Origin: Shouchella patagoniensis
Lineage (GTDB): Bacteria; Bacillota; Bacilli; Bacillales; Bacillaceae_D
Direction: 5' to 3'
NCBI RefSeq assembly: GCF_002019705.1
Contig: NZ_KV917377.1
Span: 3,755,649 to 3,819,648, forward strand
Length of the DNA: 64,000 nt
Shown here one piece after another: positions 1-7,795 of this stretch. The position numbers and the translations under genes were made by a program. Position 1 is the first letter of the stretch. Each line of letters starts with the position of its first letter. The notes under the pieces were generated by a model. The model was not told the DNA's origin. It saw nothing but the letters and a program-made list of their open reading frames with translations, and did no database searches.

Positions 1-2
1 TC

Positions 3-962
3 TCCGGGACGGTTTGCGTACAAGTAAACAGTAAAGTTGTAACGGAGAGTTATGGTTATGCCAATTTTACAGAGAAAAGAAAAAACGAAGCGAATACACG
101 TTTTGGTATTGCCTCTGGTGCTAAATTTTTCACGTCAATTGCAATTTGTCAGCTTGTAGAGCAAAAGAAATTGTCTTTCCACTCAAAGATAACTGAATGT
201 TTGGATATGGACTTCCCTTTCTTTGATAAGGAAATTACGATTCATCATTTATTAACCCACACTTCAGGAATACCTGATTACTTTGATGAATCTATAATGG
301 ATGATTTTGAGGAATTATGGGTGAAGGTGCCGATGTATCATATTCGAAAGCTTCAAGACTTTTTGCCGTTATTCCAACATGAACAGATGAAGGAGTTGCC
401 AGGAAGTGTATTTCGTTACAATAATTCGGGCTATATTTTACTTGGCCTCATTATTGAACAAGCAACTGGTATGAACTTCAATGACTACGTGGAAAAATAT
501 ATTTTAGCAGCCTCTGACATGGTGGATTCAGGATACTTTGAGCTGGATGCTTTACCTGAAAGAACTGCTACTGGTTATATTGAGAATGAAGATGGCAGCT
601 GGCGTACAAATGTTTTTTCCGTCCCCGCTAAAGGTGGATCAGATGGAGGCATATTTGTAACAGCGCCAGAGATGATTAAGCTATGGAATACACTATTAAC
701 TGGTAAGTTGCTTAGCCATGAAATGCAGGATCAATTGTTGACGCATCGTATAAAAGTTGAAGAAGATATTCATTATGGTTATTGCGGATATATGGAAGTA
801 AAAGAAGAACGTGTGCGTAAATTTATCTTAATGGGATATGATCCAGGTGTGAATTTTCGTATGACGTATCACCCTGATGATGAATTAATGATTGCTGTTT
901 GTTCGAATAAGTCGGATGGGGCATATGAGATGCTAAAAGCAGCTGAAAAAGCTTTTATTTAA
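3..962 (+). CDS. Serine hydrolase of the beta-lactamase / DD-peptidase family (5' end outside window)
   Basis: The reading frame is open from base 3, so the gene starts upstream of the window; a TTG at 171 is internal. The visible part holds the class C beta-lactamase / penicillin-binding-protein signature: an S-x-x-K box (S-G-A-K in IASGAKFF, encoded near 120-135) with the nucleophilic Ser, and the Y-x-N box (YNNSGY, near 417-434). LLTHTSGIPDYF between them is typical of this family. Members are exported or membrane-bound esterases, peptidases or beta-lactamases; the substrate cannot be told from sequence. A bulged hairpin with a T-run follows the stop. The family call is firm; the precise role is unknown. 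Confidence 0.85.
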   Translation, partial: SGTVCVQVNSKVVTESYGYANFTEKRKNEANTRFGIASGAKFFTSIAICQLVEQKKLSFHSKITECLDMDFPFFDKEITIHHLLTHTSGIPDYFDESIMDDFEELWVKVPMYHIRKLQDFLPLFQHEQMKELPGSVFRYNNSGYILLGLIIEQATGMNFNDYVEKYILAASDMVDSGYFELDALPERTATGYIENEDGSWRTNVFSVPAKGGSDGGIFVTAPEMIKLWNTLLTGKLLSHEMQDQLLTHRIKVEEDIHYGYCGYMEVKEERVRKFILMGYDPGVNFRMTYHPDDELMIAVCSNKSDGAYEMLKAAEKAFI

Positions 963-965
963 AAG

Positions 966-996
966 GAGGGGGCTAACACGCCCTGCTCTTTTTTTG
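966..996 (+). terminator. Rho-independent terminator of the serine hydrolase gene
   Basis: A G-rich arm (66-73 of this block) pairs with GCCCTgCTC across the loop TAACAC, with one bulged G, and is followed by a run of T. It lies directly behind the stop codon. Confidence 0.5.
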
Positions 997-1045
997 TTGA
1001 CATTAAAAATAAATCACCGTATAGTATTAATTAACCATTGGTCAG
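997..1045 (+). promoter_or_regulatory. tetR promoter with autoregulatory operator
   Basis: TTGACA (997-1002), a 17-base spacer and TATAGT (1020-1025) make a near-consensus SigA promoter. Just downstream, at 1031-1045, is TTAACC-ATT-GGTCAG, an imperfect copy of the perfect palindrome TTGACC-N3-GGTCAA found before the next gene (1678-1692). A repressor bound here would block transcription initiation, so TetR autoregulation is the likely reading. Confidence 0.75.
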
Positions 1046-1061
1046 TAAAGAGAGGTGCAAC

Positions 1062-1640
1062 ATGTCTCCACGCAAACCAGCATCACAAGAACTAACGAAA
1101 GAAATGATTGTAAAAGAGGCAGACGAACAATTTAAACAAAAAGGTTTTCAACATGTCTCGATGCGAGGGATTGCGAAACAATTAGGCTGCAGTCACGGCG
1201 CCCTCTACTATCATTTTAAGAACAAAGCAGAGCTTTTTAATGAAGTGGTTGCTCAGTATTTTGAGCAATTAAATCAACAAATTGATAAGACTGTTCAATT
1301 GGAAACAACAAATGAAACGAAGCTATTAACATTGTTTCTTGCCTTTATCCAGTTTGGTTTAGATCACCAAAGTCAGTATGAATTTATGTTCTTATTTAAA
1401 AATGAAGAAGTGGATGCGTTAGCAAAGCCTGCTGCTTTCGAAAGTTATGAAAAATTTGCTCAAACGGTCCACTCTATCGCAACCAAGAACGTCAGCATTA
1501 GTTCAATCTATGCAGGTTTTCTGTCGCTTCATGGGTTTATTTCCTATTATTTAGGCAGAACTGACTCATATCTGGAAGTAAAAGAGGTCGCACAACATCA
1601 TGCCGTTTTTGTACAACGAGCATTCGTGAAAGACAAGTAA
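1062..1640 (+). CDS. TetR/AcrR family transcriptional regulator
   Basis: A 192-residue protein with an N-terminal TetR helix-turn-helix: EADEQFKQKGFQHVSMRGIAKQLG leads into SHGALYYHFKNKAELF, the classic recognition helix and YxHFxxK signature. The C-terminal helical ligand domain is not diagnostic. ATG 1062 is chosen because AGAGGTG lies at the right distance; the longer TTG start at 1038 falls inside the operator. The next gene carries the same operator motif in front of it, so this protein probably represses both itself and the NAD(P)-binding protein at 1709. Confidence 0.9.
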   Translation: MSPRKPASQELTKEMIVKEADEQFKQKGFQHVSMRGIAKQLGCSHGALYYHFKNKAELFNEVVAQYFEQLNQQIDKTVQLETTNETKLLTLFLAFIQFGLDHQSQYEFMFLFKNEEVDALAKPAAFESYEKFAQTVHSIATKNVSISSIYAGFLSLHGFISYYLGRTDSYLEVKEVAQHHAVFVQRAFVKDK

Positions 1641-1668
1641 AGCCGATAACAAACGGGCTTTTCTTTTT
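1639..1668 (+). terminator. Terminator behind tetR
   Basis: AAAGCC pairs with GGCTTT across an A-rich loop and is followed by a T-rich tract. Confidence 0.5.
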
Positions 1669-1677
1669 TACTAATAT

Positions 1678-1692
1678 TTGACCACTGGTCAA
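1678..1692 (+). promoter_or_regulatory. TetR-type operator before the NAD(P)-binding protein
   Basis: TTGACC-ACT-GGTCAA is a perfect inverted repeat with 6-base arms. It sits about 16 bases before the start codon at 1709 and matches the imperfect palindrome in the tetR promoter. Confidence 0.7.
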
Positions 1693-1708
1693 AAGAGGAG
1701 GAACTAAC

Positions 1709-2644
1709 ATGAAACATGCATTCGTTGCTGGAGCATCTGGAGGAATTGGTTTTGCACTCGTTCAAGAGTTAGTAAAAAGAGGTGTTCATGTCACTGCGTT
1801 TGCTCGAGGGGAAGAGAAGTTACGTCATTTATACCAAGAGATGAAAAACGTCACGATCAAGGTAGGTGACATATTAAATCAAAAAGATCTAATCGAAGCA
1901 GTGGAAGGAGCAGATACGCTTTTTCATGCAATTGGTTTTCCATATGAGAAATGGGCAAATACACATCTGCCATGCATGAAAAAGATGATCGAGGCTGCAA
2001 AACGAAATGAAGCAAGAATTGTGCTTGCAGATAATATCTATGCCTATGGGATACAAGGAGATAGGCCAGTAGATGAATTAGCAAAAAAAATACCACATAC
2101 GAAAAAAGGAAAGTTACGATTGGAAATGGAAAAAACGCTGCTCTTAAGTTCTGTACCAGCACTAATTGCTCACTTGCCTGATTTATACGGTCCAAATGCA
2201 GAAAACACATTGTTGCATGAAACGTTAAATGGTGCAATAAATAAGAAAAAAGCGAATTATATTGGTTGTCCGAAGAAAAAACGTGAATTTCTGTATACTC
2301 GTGATGCGGCCGAAGCGGTTGTTCGTCTTGCAGAAGATCACACGTGTTTTAATCAAAATTGGAATATTGCTTCAAAACCTATTAATGGTCATGCATTGCT
2401 TCAATTAATTTCAAAACAAACAAATCATAGTAAAGGCTATCGCATTGTGAAAAGGAGAATGATTCGGACACTAGGATTATTTTCACCTTTTATGAGAGAG
2501 ATGGTCGAGATGATGTATTTAACTGAACAACCAGTTCTTTTAGACGGCACAAAAGCAGCAAACAAACTGGGGAAACTCCCTTACACTCCTTTTGAAGAAG
2601 GAATTGCAGAAACGGTTTCATGGATGAAGAGCAGAGCCATGTAA
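1709..2644 (+). CDS. NAD(P)-binding Rossmann protein (extended SDR / NAD-dependent epimerase-like)
   Basis: A 311-residue protein that opens with a beta-strand and the nucleotide loop AGASGGIGFALVQEL, the G-x-x-G-x-x-G of NAD(P)-binding epimerase and NmrA-like proteins. LFHAIGFPYEKW and ADNIYAYG follow the extended-SDR plan, with Tyr in NIYAYG near the usual active-site region, but a clear YxxxK is not evident. The gene has a good ribosome site (GAGGAGG) and lies 68 bases behind tetR with a shared operator motif, so its expression is probably derepressed by the TetR ligand. Its substrate is unknown. Confidence 0.8.
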   Translation: MKHAFVAGASGGIGFALVQELVKRGVHVTAFARGEEKLRHLYQEMKNVTIKVGDILNQKDLIEAVEGADTLFHAIGFPYEKWANTHLPCMKKMIEAAKRNEARIVLADNIYAYGIQGDRPVDELAKKIPHTKKGKLRLEMEKTLLLSSVPALIAHLPDLYGPNAENTLLHETLNGAINKKKANYIGCPKKKREFLYTRDAAEAVVRLAEDHTCFNQNWNIASKPINGHALLQLISKQTNHSKGYRIVKRRMIRTLGLFSPFMREMVEMMYLTEQPVLLDGTKAANKLGKLPYTPFEEGIAETVSWMKSRAM

Positions 2645-2655
2645 CTTGCTATCGA

Positions 2656-3264
2656 TTAAAACCGCTCCCCGTCGCCTTCATAAAACACAGCTGTTACAAT
2701 TGCGCCAATTGCTTGTAGAATAGTGCCAATTTCAAAGAATGATTCACCTTCACCACCACGGAGCTCAACAAAGCCCCCAAAAGCTTCAAAGAAATTTCCG
2801 AACAATTGTAAAAGACCACCATACAGTGAAATGGTTTCACGCCTTGATGGATCGTTAAGTGGTTCACTACCGAATATGGCATACGATGTACCTAGGGCTT
2901 CAAGCAAAGATCCTTTAATATTTAATGTAATTTCTACATCATCTGGGATATCAGAAATATCCGCATAAAGCGCTGTTAAATTTCCAAACGTTTGTATATA
3001 GGTTCCTGTTCTTTCAGAACTGGCTTCGGCAATGCCATCCGCTATAATCGCGTTACCTGCCGCTTCTAGCGCATTGCCGTATATGCTGTAATCTGATCGA
3101 GTAGCTTCAACGATATTCGTTCTCTGTGTAGTAGCGATCACAGCAAAGATGGTGCCTACGGCTACGATCCATTGCCCAAAAATAATTTTTGCATGGTTAT
3201 CGTTGGTTGGAGAATTGCCGTTTTCTAAAACGTCGTTGATGGAGGTCTCATTCTGTTGTGGCAT
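2656..3264 (-). CDS. DUF6944-like repetitive protein
   Basis: A 202-residue protein with a hydrophilic N-terminus, one hydrophobic segment (IIFGQWIVAVGTIFAVIA, about residues 26-43) and then several degenerate repeats of a glycine/alanine-rich unit of about 35-40 residues: GNALEAAGNAII, FGNLTALYADI, KGSLLEALGTSYAIFG, YGGLLQLFGNFFEAFG and IGTILQAIGAIV. This resembles the repetitive DUF6944 proteins of Bacillus, whose function is unknown. A good ribosome site (GGAGAGG) precedes ATG 3264. It converges on the SDR gene with only 11 bases between the stops. Confidence 0.65.
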   Translation of the reverse strand: MPQQNETSINDVLENGNSPTNDNHAKIIFGQWIVAVGTIFAVIATTQRTNIVEATRSDYSIYGNALEAAGNAIIADGIAEASSERTGTYIQTFGNLTALYADISDIPDDVEITLNIKGSLLEALGTSYAIFGSEPLNDPSRRETISLYGGLLQLFGNFFEAFGGFVELRGGEGESFFEIGTILQAIGAIVTAVFYEGDGERF

Positions 3265-3329
3265 TTCGTCCTCTCCTTACATGCTGGGCTCATACGGTAT
3301 GATATGCGGGAGAGGATTGTATAGTCACG

Positions 3330-3362
3330 ATAAAAACCAGCTTATCAAAAAAGCTGGTTTTT
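3330..3362. terminator. Bidirectional terminator
   Basis: AAAACCAGCTT pairs with AAGCTGGTTTT across a short A-rich loop, with A and T tracts on the two sides. It probably ends the minus-strand DCC gene or insulates it from the DUF6944-like gene. Confidence 0.6.
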
Positions 3363-3374
3363 ACATAGTATACC

Positions 3375-3755
3375 TCATTTAAAGCCTATTGCTTCTTCGT
3401 AAGAGAGCCTGCCAAACCATTGATGTCGGTGACTAGATATGAATTGATAAGTTGGTTTCCCAATCCATTCAACAATCTGGGGTTTCATTAAAAATGCAAG
3501 CCAAAAAAATGCTGGTAAGACAGAGAAAATCTTTCTAACTGATTGAAAGCCAATTAACACTTCTTCTTCTTTTGTTAGGACATAAATTTCATCATACATA
3601 TCAACGATTTTACTTGCTTTCTCTCGTGTTTTTTCACTGACGTGTTGAACTGGAAACCAACTTAGTTCATGGCGCCAGTCTAAAGAAGAAATGACCGTTT
3701 TAACAGTCCGACATAAAGGGCATTGGGCGTCGTAAAAGACGATATGCGTGTCCAC
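3375..3755 (-). CDS. DCC family (DUF393) thiol-disulfide oxidoreductase-like protein
   Basis: The protein begins HIVFYDAQCPLCRTVKTVI, the D-x-x-C-P-L-C motif that names the DCC (DUF393) family, a small thioredoxin-fold group. A CxxC pair is present as Cys-Pro-Leu-Cys. GTG 3755 is preferred because GAGGTGA lies 5 bases before it and the N-terminus then has the family's usual length; the upstream ATG codons at 3779/3776 lack a spaced ribosome site. With this start the protein is 126 residues. A disulfide or redox role is inferred from the family; no partner is evident. Confidence 0.8.
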   Translation of the reverse strand: MDTHIVFYDAQCPLCRTVKTVISSLDWRHELSWFPVQHVSEKTREKASKIVDMYDEIYVLTKEEEVLIGFQSVRKIFSVLPAFFWLAFLMKPQIVEWIGKPTYQFISSHRHQWFGRLSYEEAIGFK

Positions 3756-3807
3756 TAGAATCACCTCAGTTTTCATCATCCCCTAAATGATAGAGAGGCA
3801 AACATCG

Positions 3808-4797
3808 TTAGAGCGACACGCGCATACCTTCCTCTGCTGATTTACGAGCAGCTTCGTTAATACGTGTAAGTTCGAGCATATCCGTTTTAGTAATTCGTGG
3901 TTGCGTGCCATTTGTTATTTCGTCTATCCATTGCTCCATTGCGCTTGGCTTTTGTTCTGGTAGATCTGGGGTTTGCCAACCATTCTCATTTAACTCTGAT
4001 GAGCGGATGCGAACAGTTCGATCTTCAACGAGAATGCTGCCTTTTGTACCATGTAGTTCTAATAGGAAAGGACTGGCTTCACCGACAAACCCAGCTTCAA
4101 TCACGCCACTTGCCCCTGATTCATAGCGTAAGACAACGGTCGCATGATCATCGACTTCACGATTCGTAATTGTAGCCATCTGACAAAATAACGATTCTAC
4201 CTTTCCAGCAAGGCGATTGGTCAAGTAGATGGGGTGTGCTCCAAGGTCTATTAAAGCACCACCTCCACATTGATCGTTGTTATAGAAATGAGGTGGAAGC
4301 CATCCCTCTGGGTGCTTCTCTGTCGATAATGCACCGCCGTGTTCCAACCTGCAACGAATTGACGTTAAGTCACCAAGAAGTCCAGTATCAAGGGCTTCTT
4401 GCGCATATACATAAGATGGATCGTTTAAGCGAGGTAATGATAGCATAAGCGACACATCGTTTCTTTCTATTGCTTCAAAGATGGTTTGACAATCTTTCTC
4501 TGTAAACGCTAACACTTTTTCGGAAAAAATGTGCTTTTTGGCTTCTGCGCAAGCGAGAATGACGTCTGTATGCATAGACGTCGGGGTGTCAACAATAACG
4601 GCGTCTATGTCGGTGCGACCAAGGAGCGTTTCTAAATTTTTTTCAAAACCAACATTTAATTCACTTGCCCATTTTTGTCCACGTTCTGCTTCTTCATCCC
4701 AAACGGCAGCAATTTCTATGTTTGGATGTTCACCTGCCTCTCGGGCATAATCATTGGCATGAACATGCCAGCGGCTAAGCAATGCAACTCGAATCAT
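3808..4797 (-). CDS. Gfo/Idh/MocA family dehydrogenase (first of four)
   Basis: A 329-residue NAD(P)-dependent dehydrogenase-like protein. ADAVIVDTPTSMHTDVILACAEAKKHIFSEK is the typical strand 4-5 region and contains the catalytic Lys of the E-K-P motif, although Pro is Val here. GGGALIDLGAHPIYL holds the active-site D-x-x-x-H. The N-terminus (VALLSRWHVHANDY) lacks the usual GxGxxG loop. ATG 4797 is chosen because GAGGAGG precedes it by 6 bases; the longer frame would translate the ribosome site. The gene lies 55 bases downstream of an AraC regulator on the same strand and is probably co-transcribed with it. The substrate is unknown. Confidence 0.85.
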   Translation of the reverse strand: MIRVALLSRWHVHANDYAREAGEHPNIEIAAVWDEEAERGQKWASELNVGFEKNLETLLGRTDIDAVIVDTPTSMHTDVILACAEAKKHIFSEKVLAFTEKDCQTIFEAIERNDVSLMLSLPRLNDPSYVYAQEALDTGLLGDLTSIRCRLEHGGALSTEKHPEGWLPPHFYNNDQCGGGALIDLGAHPIYLTNRLAGKVESLFCQMATITNREVDDHATVVLRYESGASGVIEAGFVGEASPFLLELHGTKGSILVEDRTVRIRSSELNENGWQTPDLPEQKPSAMEQWIDEITNGTQPRITKTDMLELTRINEAARKSAEEGMRVSL

Positions 4798-4852
4798 CAA
4801 ATTCCTCCTCAATTATTATTACCGTTCATACTAGAGAGCGTATATCTTTCTG

Positions 4853-5782
4853 TCAAGACAAAAAAGTCTGATTTTTACTTAGGGCAGTTCGCTGCAATTG
4901 TTTCTTAAAGCGTAGAGGCGAGATGTGTTTTGCTTGTTTGAATTGCTGGATGAAGTAGCTTGTGCTCGAATAACCCACGGAGATAGCTACGTCTGTAATC
5001 GTAGCATTTGTCGTTGTTAATAATTTCTCTGCTTCTGTAATACGAACATAATTAAGCAATTCAGTAAAAGAGCGTCCTGTAATACTTTTTATTTTTCGTG
5101 AGAAATAGCTATAGCTCAAGTTGCAAGATTTAGCGGCTTCTTTAGCTGTTAGTAAAGAAGAGTATTCAGTTTCAAGCAACGTAAATACATGACGCATAAG
5201 CTGAAAGTCGGCATCACTAATTGCATCCATCATACCAATCGGAACGCCTGTTTCACGCCAATGACGGAGTACGGCTAAGAAAATCGTGCAAATATGAATA
5301 CGGATGGCAAAGTCAAAGCCATAATCCTTCGACGAAAACTCTTCCATAATTTTTGCGATTGTTGCAGGAATCGTTGTATGAGCTATTTCGTTTTTTGTTA
5401 GCAATGTTTTGGGGCTCGATTTCGCAAGTGTAAAAGGCAAAACGTATCTTGATTCAAAAATTGATCGTGATGTGGAATACAATACTTCAGGGTCTAGTTT
5501 AATGACAAGGTATTCAACATCAGTGCCTGCCTCTGCATAAATTGCGTGAACTTCGTTTGAGTTAATAATAATTAAATCACCAGCCTCCATTTTATGCGAT
5601 TGGCCACTTACAAACACTCGAGTAGATCCAGAAAATGAATAAAGCAATTCAATCGCATCATGGAAGTGTGGTCTTGCAATAGGCTTGTCTGGTAGGCTGT
5701 GTTCCATATGACAATGAATGGGCTCCTTAATTTGATTATCGTTTAGCATCTGTTCTTGATAAGCATCTGGTTGGGAAAACAT
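4853..5782 (-). CDS. AraC family regulator with N-terminal cupin
   Basis: A 309-residue protein. The N-terminal half is a cupin sensor (ARPHFHDAIELLYSFSG, then a turn at KMEAGDLIIINSNEVHAI). The C-terminal 100 residues hold two helix-turn-helix units: TAKEAAKSCNLSYSYFSRKIK and ITDVAISVGYSSTSYFIQQFK, followed by SPLRFKK. Ribosome site AAGGAG precedes ATG 5782. It is divergent from the 5899-11787 operon with 116 bases between starts, so it most likely senses the transported sugar and activates that operon. It precedes a Gfo/Idh gene on its own strand. Confidence 0.9.
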   Translation of the reverse strand: MFSQPDAYQEQMLNDNQIKEPIHCHMEHSLPDKPIARPHFHDAIELLYSFSGSTRVFVSGQSHKMEAGDLIIINSNEVHAIYAEAGTDVEYLVIKLDPEVLYSTSRSIFESRYVLPFTLAKSSPKTLLTKNEIAHTTIPATIAKIMEEFSSKDYGFDFAIRIHICTIFLAVLRHWRETGVPIGMMDAISDADFQLMRHVFTLLETEYSSLLTAKEAAKSCNLSYSYFSRKIKSITGRSFTELLNYVRITEAEKLLTTTNATITDVAISVGYSSTSYFIQQFKQAKHISPLRFKKQLQRTALSKNQTFLS

Positions 5783-5898
5783 TAGACAACTCCTTATGAC
5801 AAATATTTAATATAATTGAATAGTTCTAGTATATAATCTACTTCGATAAACATGGTACTCTTTTTTCAAAGAATACGACTTTAAGGAGGCAGCTATTG

Positions 5899-6648
5899 AT
5901 GACGCATATTGGTTTGCAACTTTATTCTGTGAAAGAGCGGTGTGCTTCTGATTTTTTGGGTACGCTTGATGAAGTAGCTAAATCTGGCTATGATGGCGTG
6001 GAATTTGCAGGCTACTATGAAACAAGTAGTACGAATTTGAAAAAACGATTGGATGATAATGGTTTAAAAGCTGCAGGAAGCCATATTCCAATTGATCATC
6101 TTGAACGTTCTCTTGACCAAATGATTGATTATTCACAAAAAATTGAAAGCCCTTACATCATTTGTCCTGGTTTACCTGAACACTATCGAGATAGTGAAGA
6201 TGCATACAAACGGACAGGAGAGTTGTTTACAAAAATTGGTGAGAAGACAAATGCAGCAAATATTGCTTTTGGTTATCATAATCATGACATTGAGCTTAAA
6301 ACATTTGATGGCAAGTATGGACTTGATTTGTTATTCTCACACTCTGATTCTCGTTATGTGTTTATGGAACTTGACACGTTTTGGCTCGAAGCGACTGGCT
6401 TAAAATCGGTTGATTGGATTCATCAATACAAAGAACGATTAAAAATTCTTCACATGAAAGATATGAACAATCTTGATGAACTCCGTAATGTTGAAGTAGG
6501 TTCCGGTGTAATGGACTTTCATGCAATTCATGCGGCAGCGCAACAGTATGGTGTAGAGTGGTATACGGTAGAACAAGAACAATTTGATAAAGATGAATTT
6601 GAATCAATTAAAGATAGTTCCGCATTTTTGCGTTCATTATTAAAATAA
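5899..6648 (+). CDS. Sugar phosphate isomerase/epimerase-like TIM barrel (xylose isomerase-like)
   Basis: A 249-residue protein starting THIGLQLYSVKE, the usual first strand of this superfamily. The four metal ligands known from tagatose-3-epimerase-type barrels can be placed: Glu132 in YHNHDIEL, Asp159 in FMELDTFW, His185 in LHMKDM and Glu226 in YTVEQEQF. The superfamily includes epimerases, inosose dehydratase/isomerase and lyases acting on 3-keto-glycosides. ATG 5899 is preferred over TTG 5896 because AAGGAGG sits 9 bases before it. First gene of a six-gene operon with a dehydrogenase 18 bases downstream. Confidence 0.85.
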   Translation: MTHIGLQLYSVKERCASDFLGTLDEVAKSGYDGVEFAGYYETSSTNLKKRLDDNGLKAAGSHIPIDHLERSLDQMIDYSQKIESPYIICPGLPEHYRDSEDAYKRTGELFTKIGEKTNAANIAFGYHNHDIELKTFDGKYGLDLLFSHSDSRYVFMELDTFWLEATGLKSVDWIHQYKERLKILHMKDMNNLDELRNVEVGSGVMDFHAIHAAAQQYGVEWYTVEQEQFDKDEFESIKDSSAFLRSLLK

Positions 6649-6666
6649 TAAAGGAGAGTGGCATAA

Positions 6667-7779
6667 ATGGAAGAACGGACTGTGCGAATTGGAATTGTTG
6701 GATGTGGTGGCATTGCAAATGGAAAACAAATGCCAAGTTTGGCGAAGGTAAAAGGTGTGGAAATGGTTGCTTTCTGTGACATCGTTAAAGAAAAAGCCGA
6801 AAAAGCGGCCGCTACATATGGTATTGAGGGAGCGGATGTTTATACGGATTATGAGGAACTACTTAAAGATACGTCGATTGAAGTCGTTCATGTGTGCACA
6901 CCAAACAAGTCACATGCGCCAATTAGTATCGCGGCACTTGAGTCTGGAAAGCATGTTCTATGTGAGAAACCAATGGCAAAAACCGCGGTAGAAGCACGCG
7001 AAATGGTTGATACAGCGAAACGGACTGGGAAAAAGTTGACCATTGGCTATGATAATCGGTATCGAAATGATTCTCTCTATTTAAAAGAGCTCGTTGAACA
7101 AGATGAACTGGGCGAAGTGTATTTTGCGAAAGCTCATGCTGTTCGTCGCCGAGCTGTACCCACTTGGGGTGTGTTTCTAAATGAAGAAGAGCAAGGCGGG
7201 GGACCATTAATTGATATTGGTACTCATGCACTTGATCTAACCCTTTGGACGATGAACAATTATAAAGTGAAAAGTGTTGTTGGGAACGTGTACTATAAAT
7301 TATCAAATACGGAAAATGCAGCAAATGCTTTTGGACCGTGGGATCCAAAGGAATTTACAGTTGAAGACTCAGCTTTTGCATTTATTACGATGGAAAATGG
7401 AGCAACAATTACGCTTGAAGCAAGCTGGGCTCTCAATACACTTGATGTGGATGAAGCAAAAACGACACTTTGCGGTACAAAAGCGGGAGCGGATATGCGC
7501 GATGGCTTGCGTATCAATGGGGAAAAGCTGAGCCGTCTCTATGTGACGAAACCAGATTTAAAGGCTGGGGGAGTTGCATATTATGATGGCGGTAACGAAA
7601 CACAAGCGGATAAAGAAGCTCGACTTTGGATTGAAGCGATCCGACATGATAAAGACCCAATTGTGAAAGCTGAACAAGCACTGGTCGTTAGTGAAGTATT
7701 GGAAGCCATTTATGAATCAGCAAAAACAGGGAAAGCGGTGTATTTTAACGAGGCAAACAAAGCTATCACTTCTAGTTAA
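6667..7779 (+). CDS. Gfo/Idh/MocA family dehydrogenase (second of four)
   Basis: A 370-residue canonical member. IGIVGCGGIANGKQMPSL is the NAD(P) loop, VLCEKPMAKT carries the catalytic Lys in an intact E-K-P motif (near residue 100), and GGGPLIDIGTHALDL holds the active-site Asp and His. It likely oxidises a hydroxyl of a sugar, polyol or glycoside, possibly feeding the TIM-barrel protein encoded just before it. A good ribosome site (AAGGAGAG) precedes the ATG, 18 bases after the previous stop. The following lipoprotein gene starts 16 bases after this stop, consistent with one operon. Confidence 0.9.
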   Translation: MEERTVRIGIVGCGGIANGKQMPSLAKVKGVEMVAFCDIVKEKAEKAAATYGIEGADVYTDYEELLKDTSIEVVHVCTPNKSHAPISIAALESGKHVLCEKPMAKTAVEAREMVDTAKRTGKKLTIGYDNRYRNDSLYLKELVEQDELGEVYFAKAHAVRRRAVPTWGVFLNEEEQGGGPLIDIGTHALDLTLWTMNNYKVKSVVGNVYYKLSNTENAANAFGPWDPKEFTVEDSAFAFITMENGATITLEASWALNTLDVDEAKTTLCGTKAGADMRDGLRINGEKLSRLYVTKPDLKAGGVAYYDGGNETQADKEARLWIEAIRHDKDPIVKAEQALVVSEVLEAIYESAKTGKAVYFNEANKAITSS

Positions 7780-7795
7780 TTGGAGGTGCACGACC

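Noticed and set aside
3-170. Suspected frameshift at the start of the serine hydrolase gene
   Set aside because: Careful codon reading shows one open frame from base 3 through the S-x-x-K box to the stop; only the true start is outside the window.
6923-7348. 141-codon minus-strand frame inside the 6667 dehydrogenase
   Set aside because: It lies opposite a well-supported enzyme gene and has no protein-like motifs.
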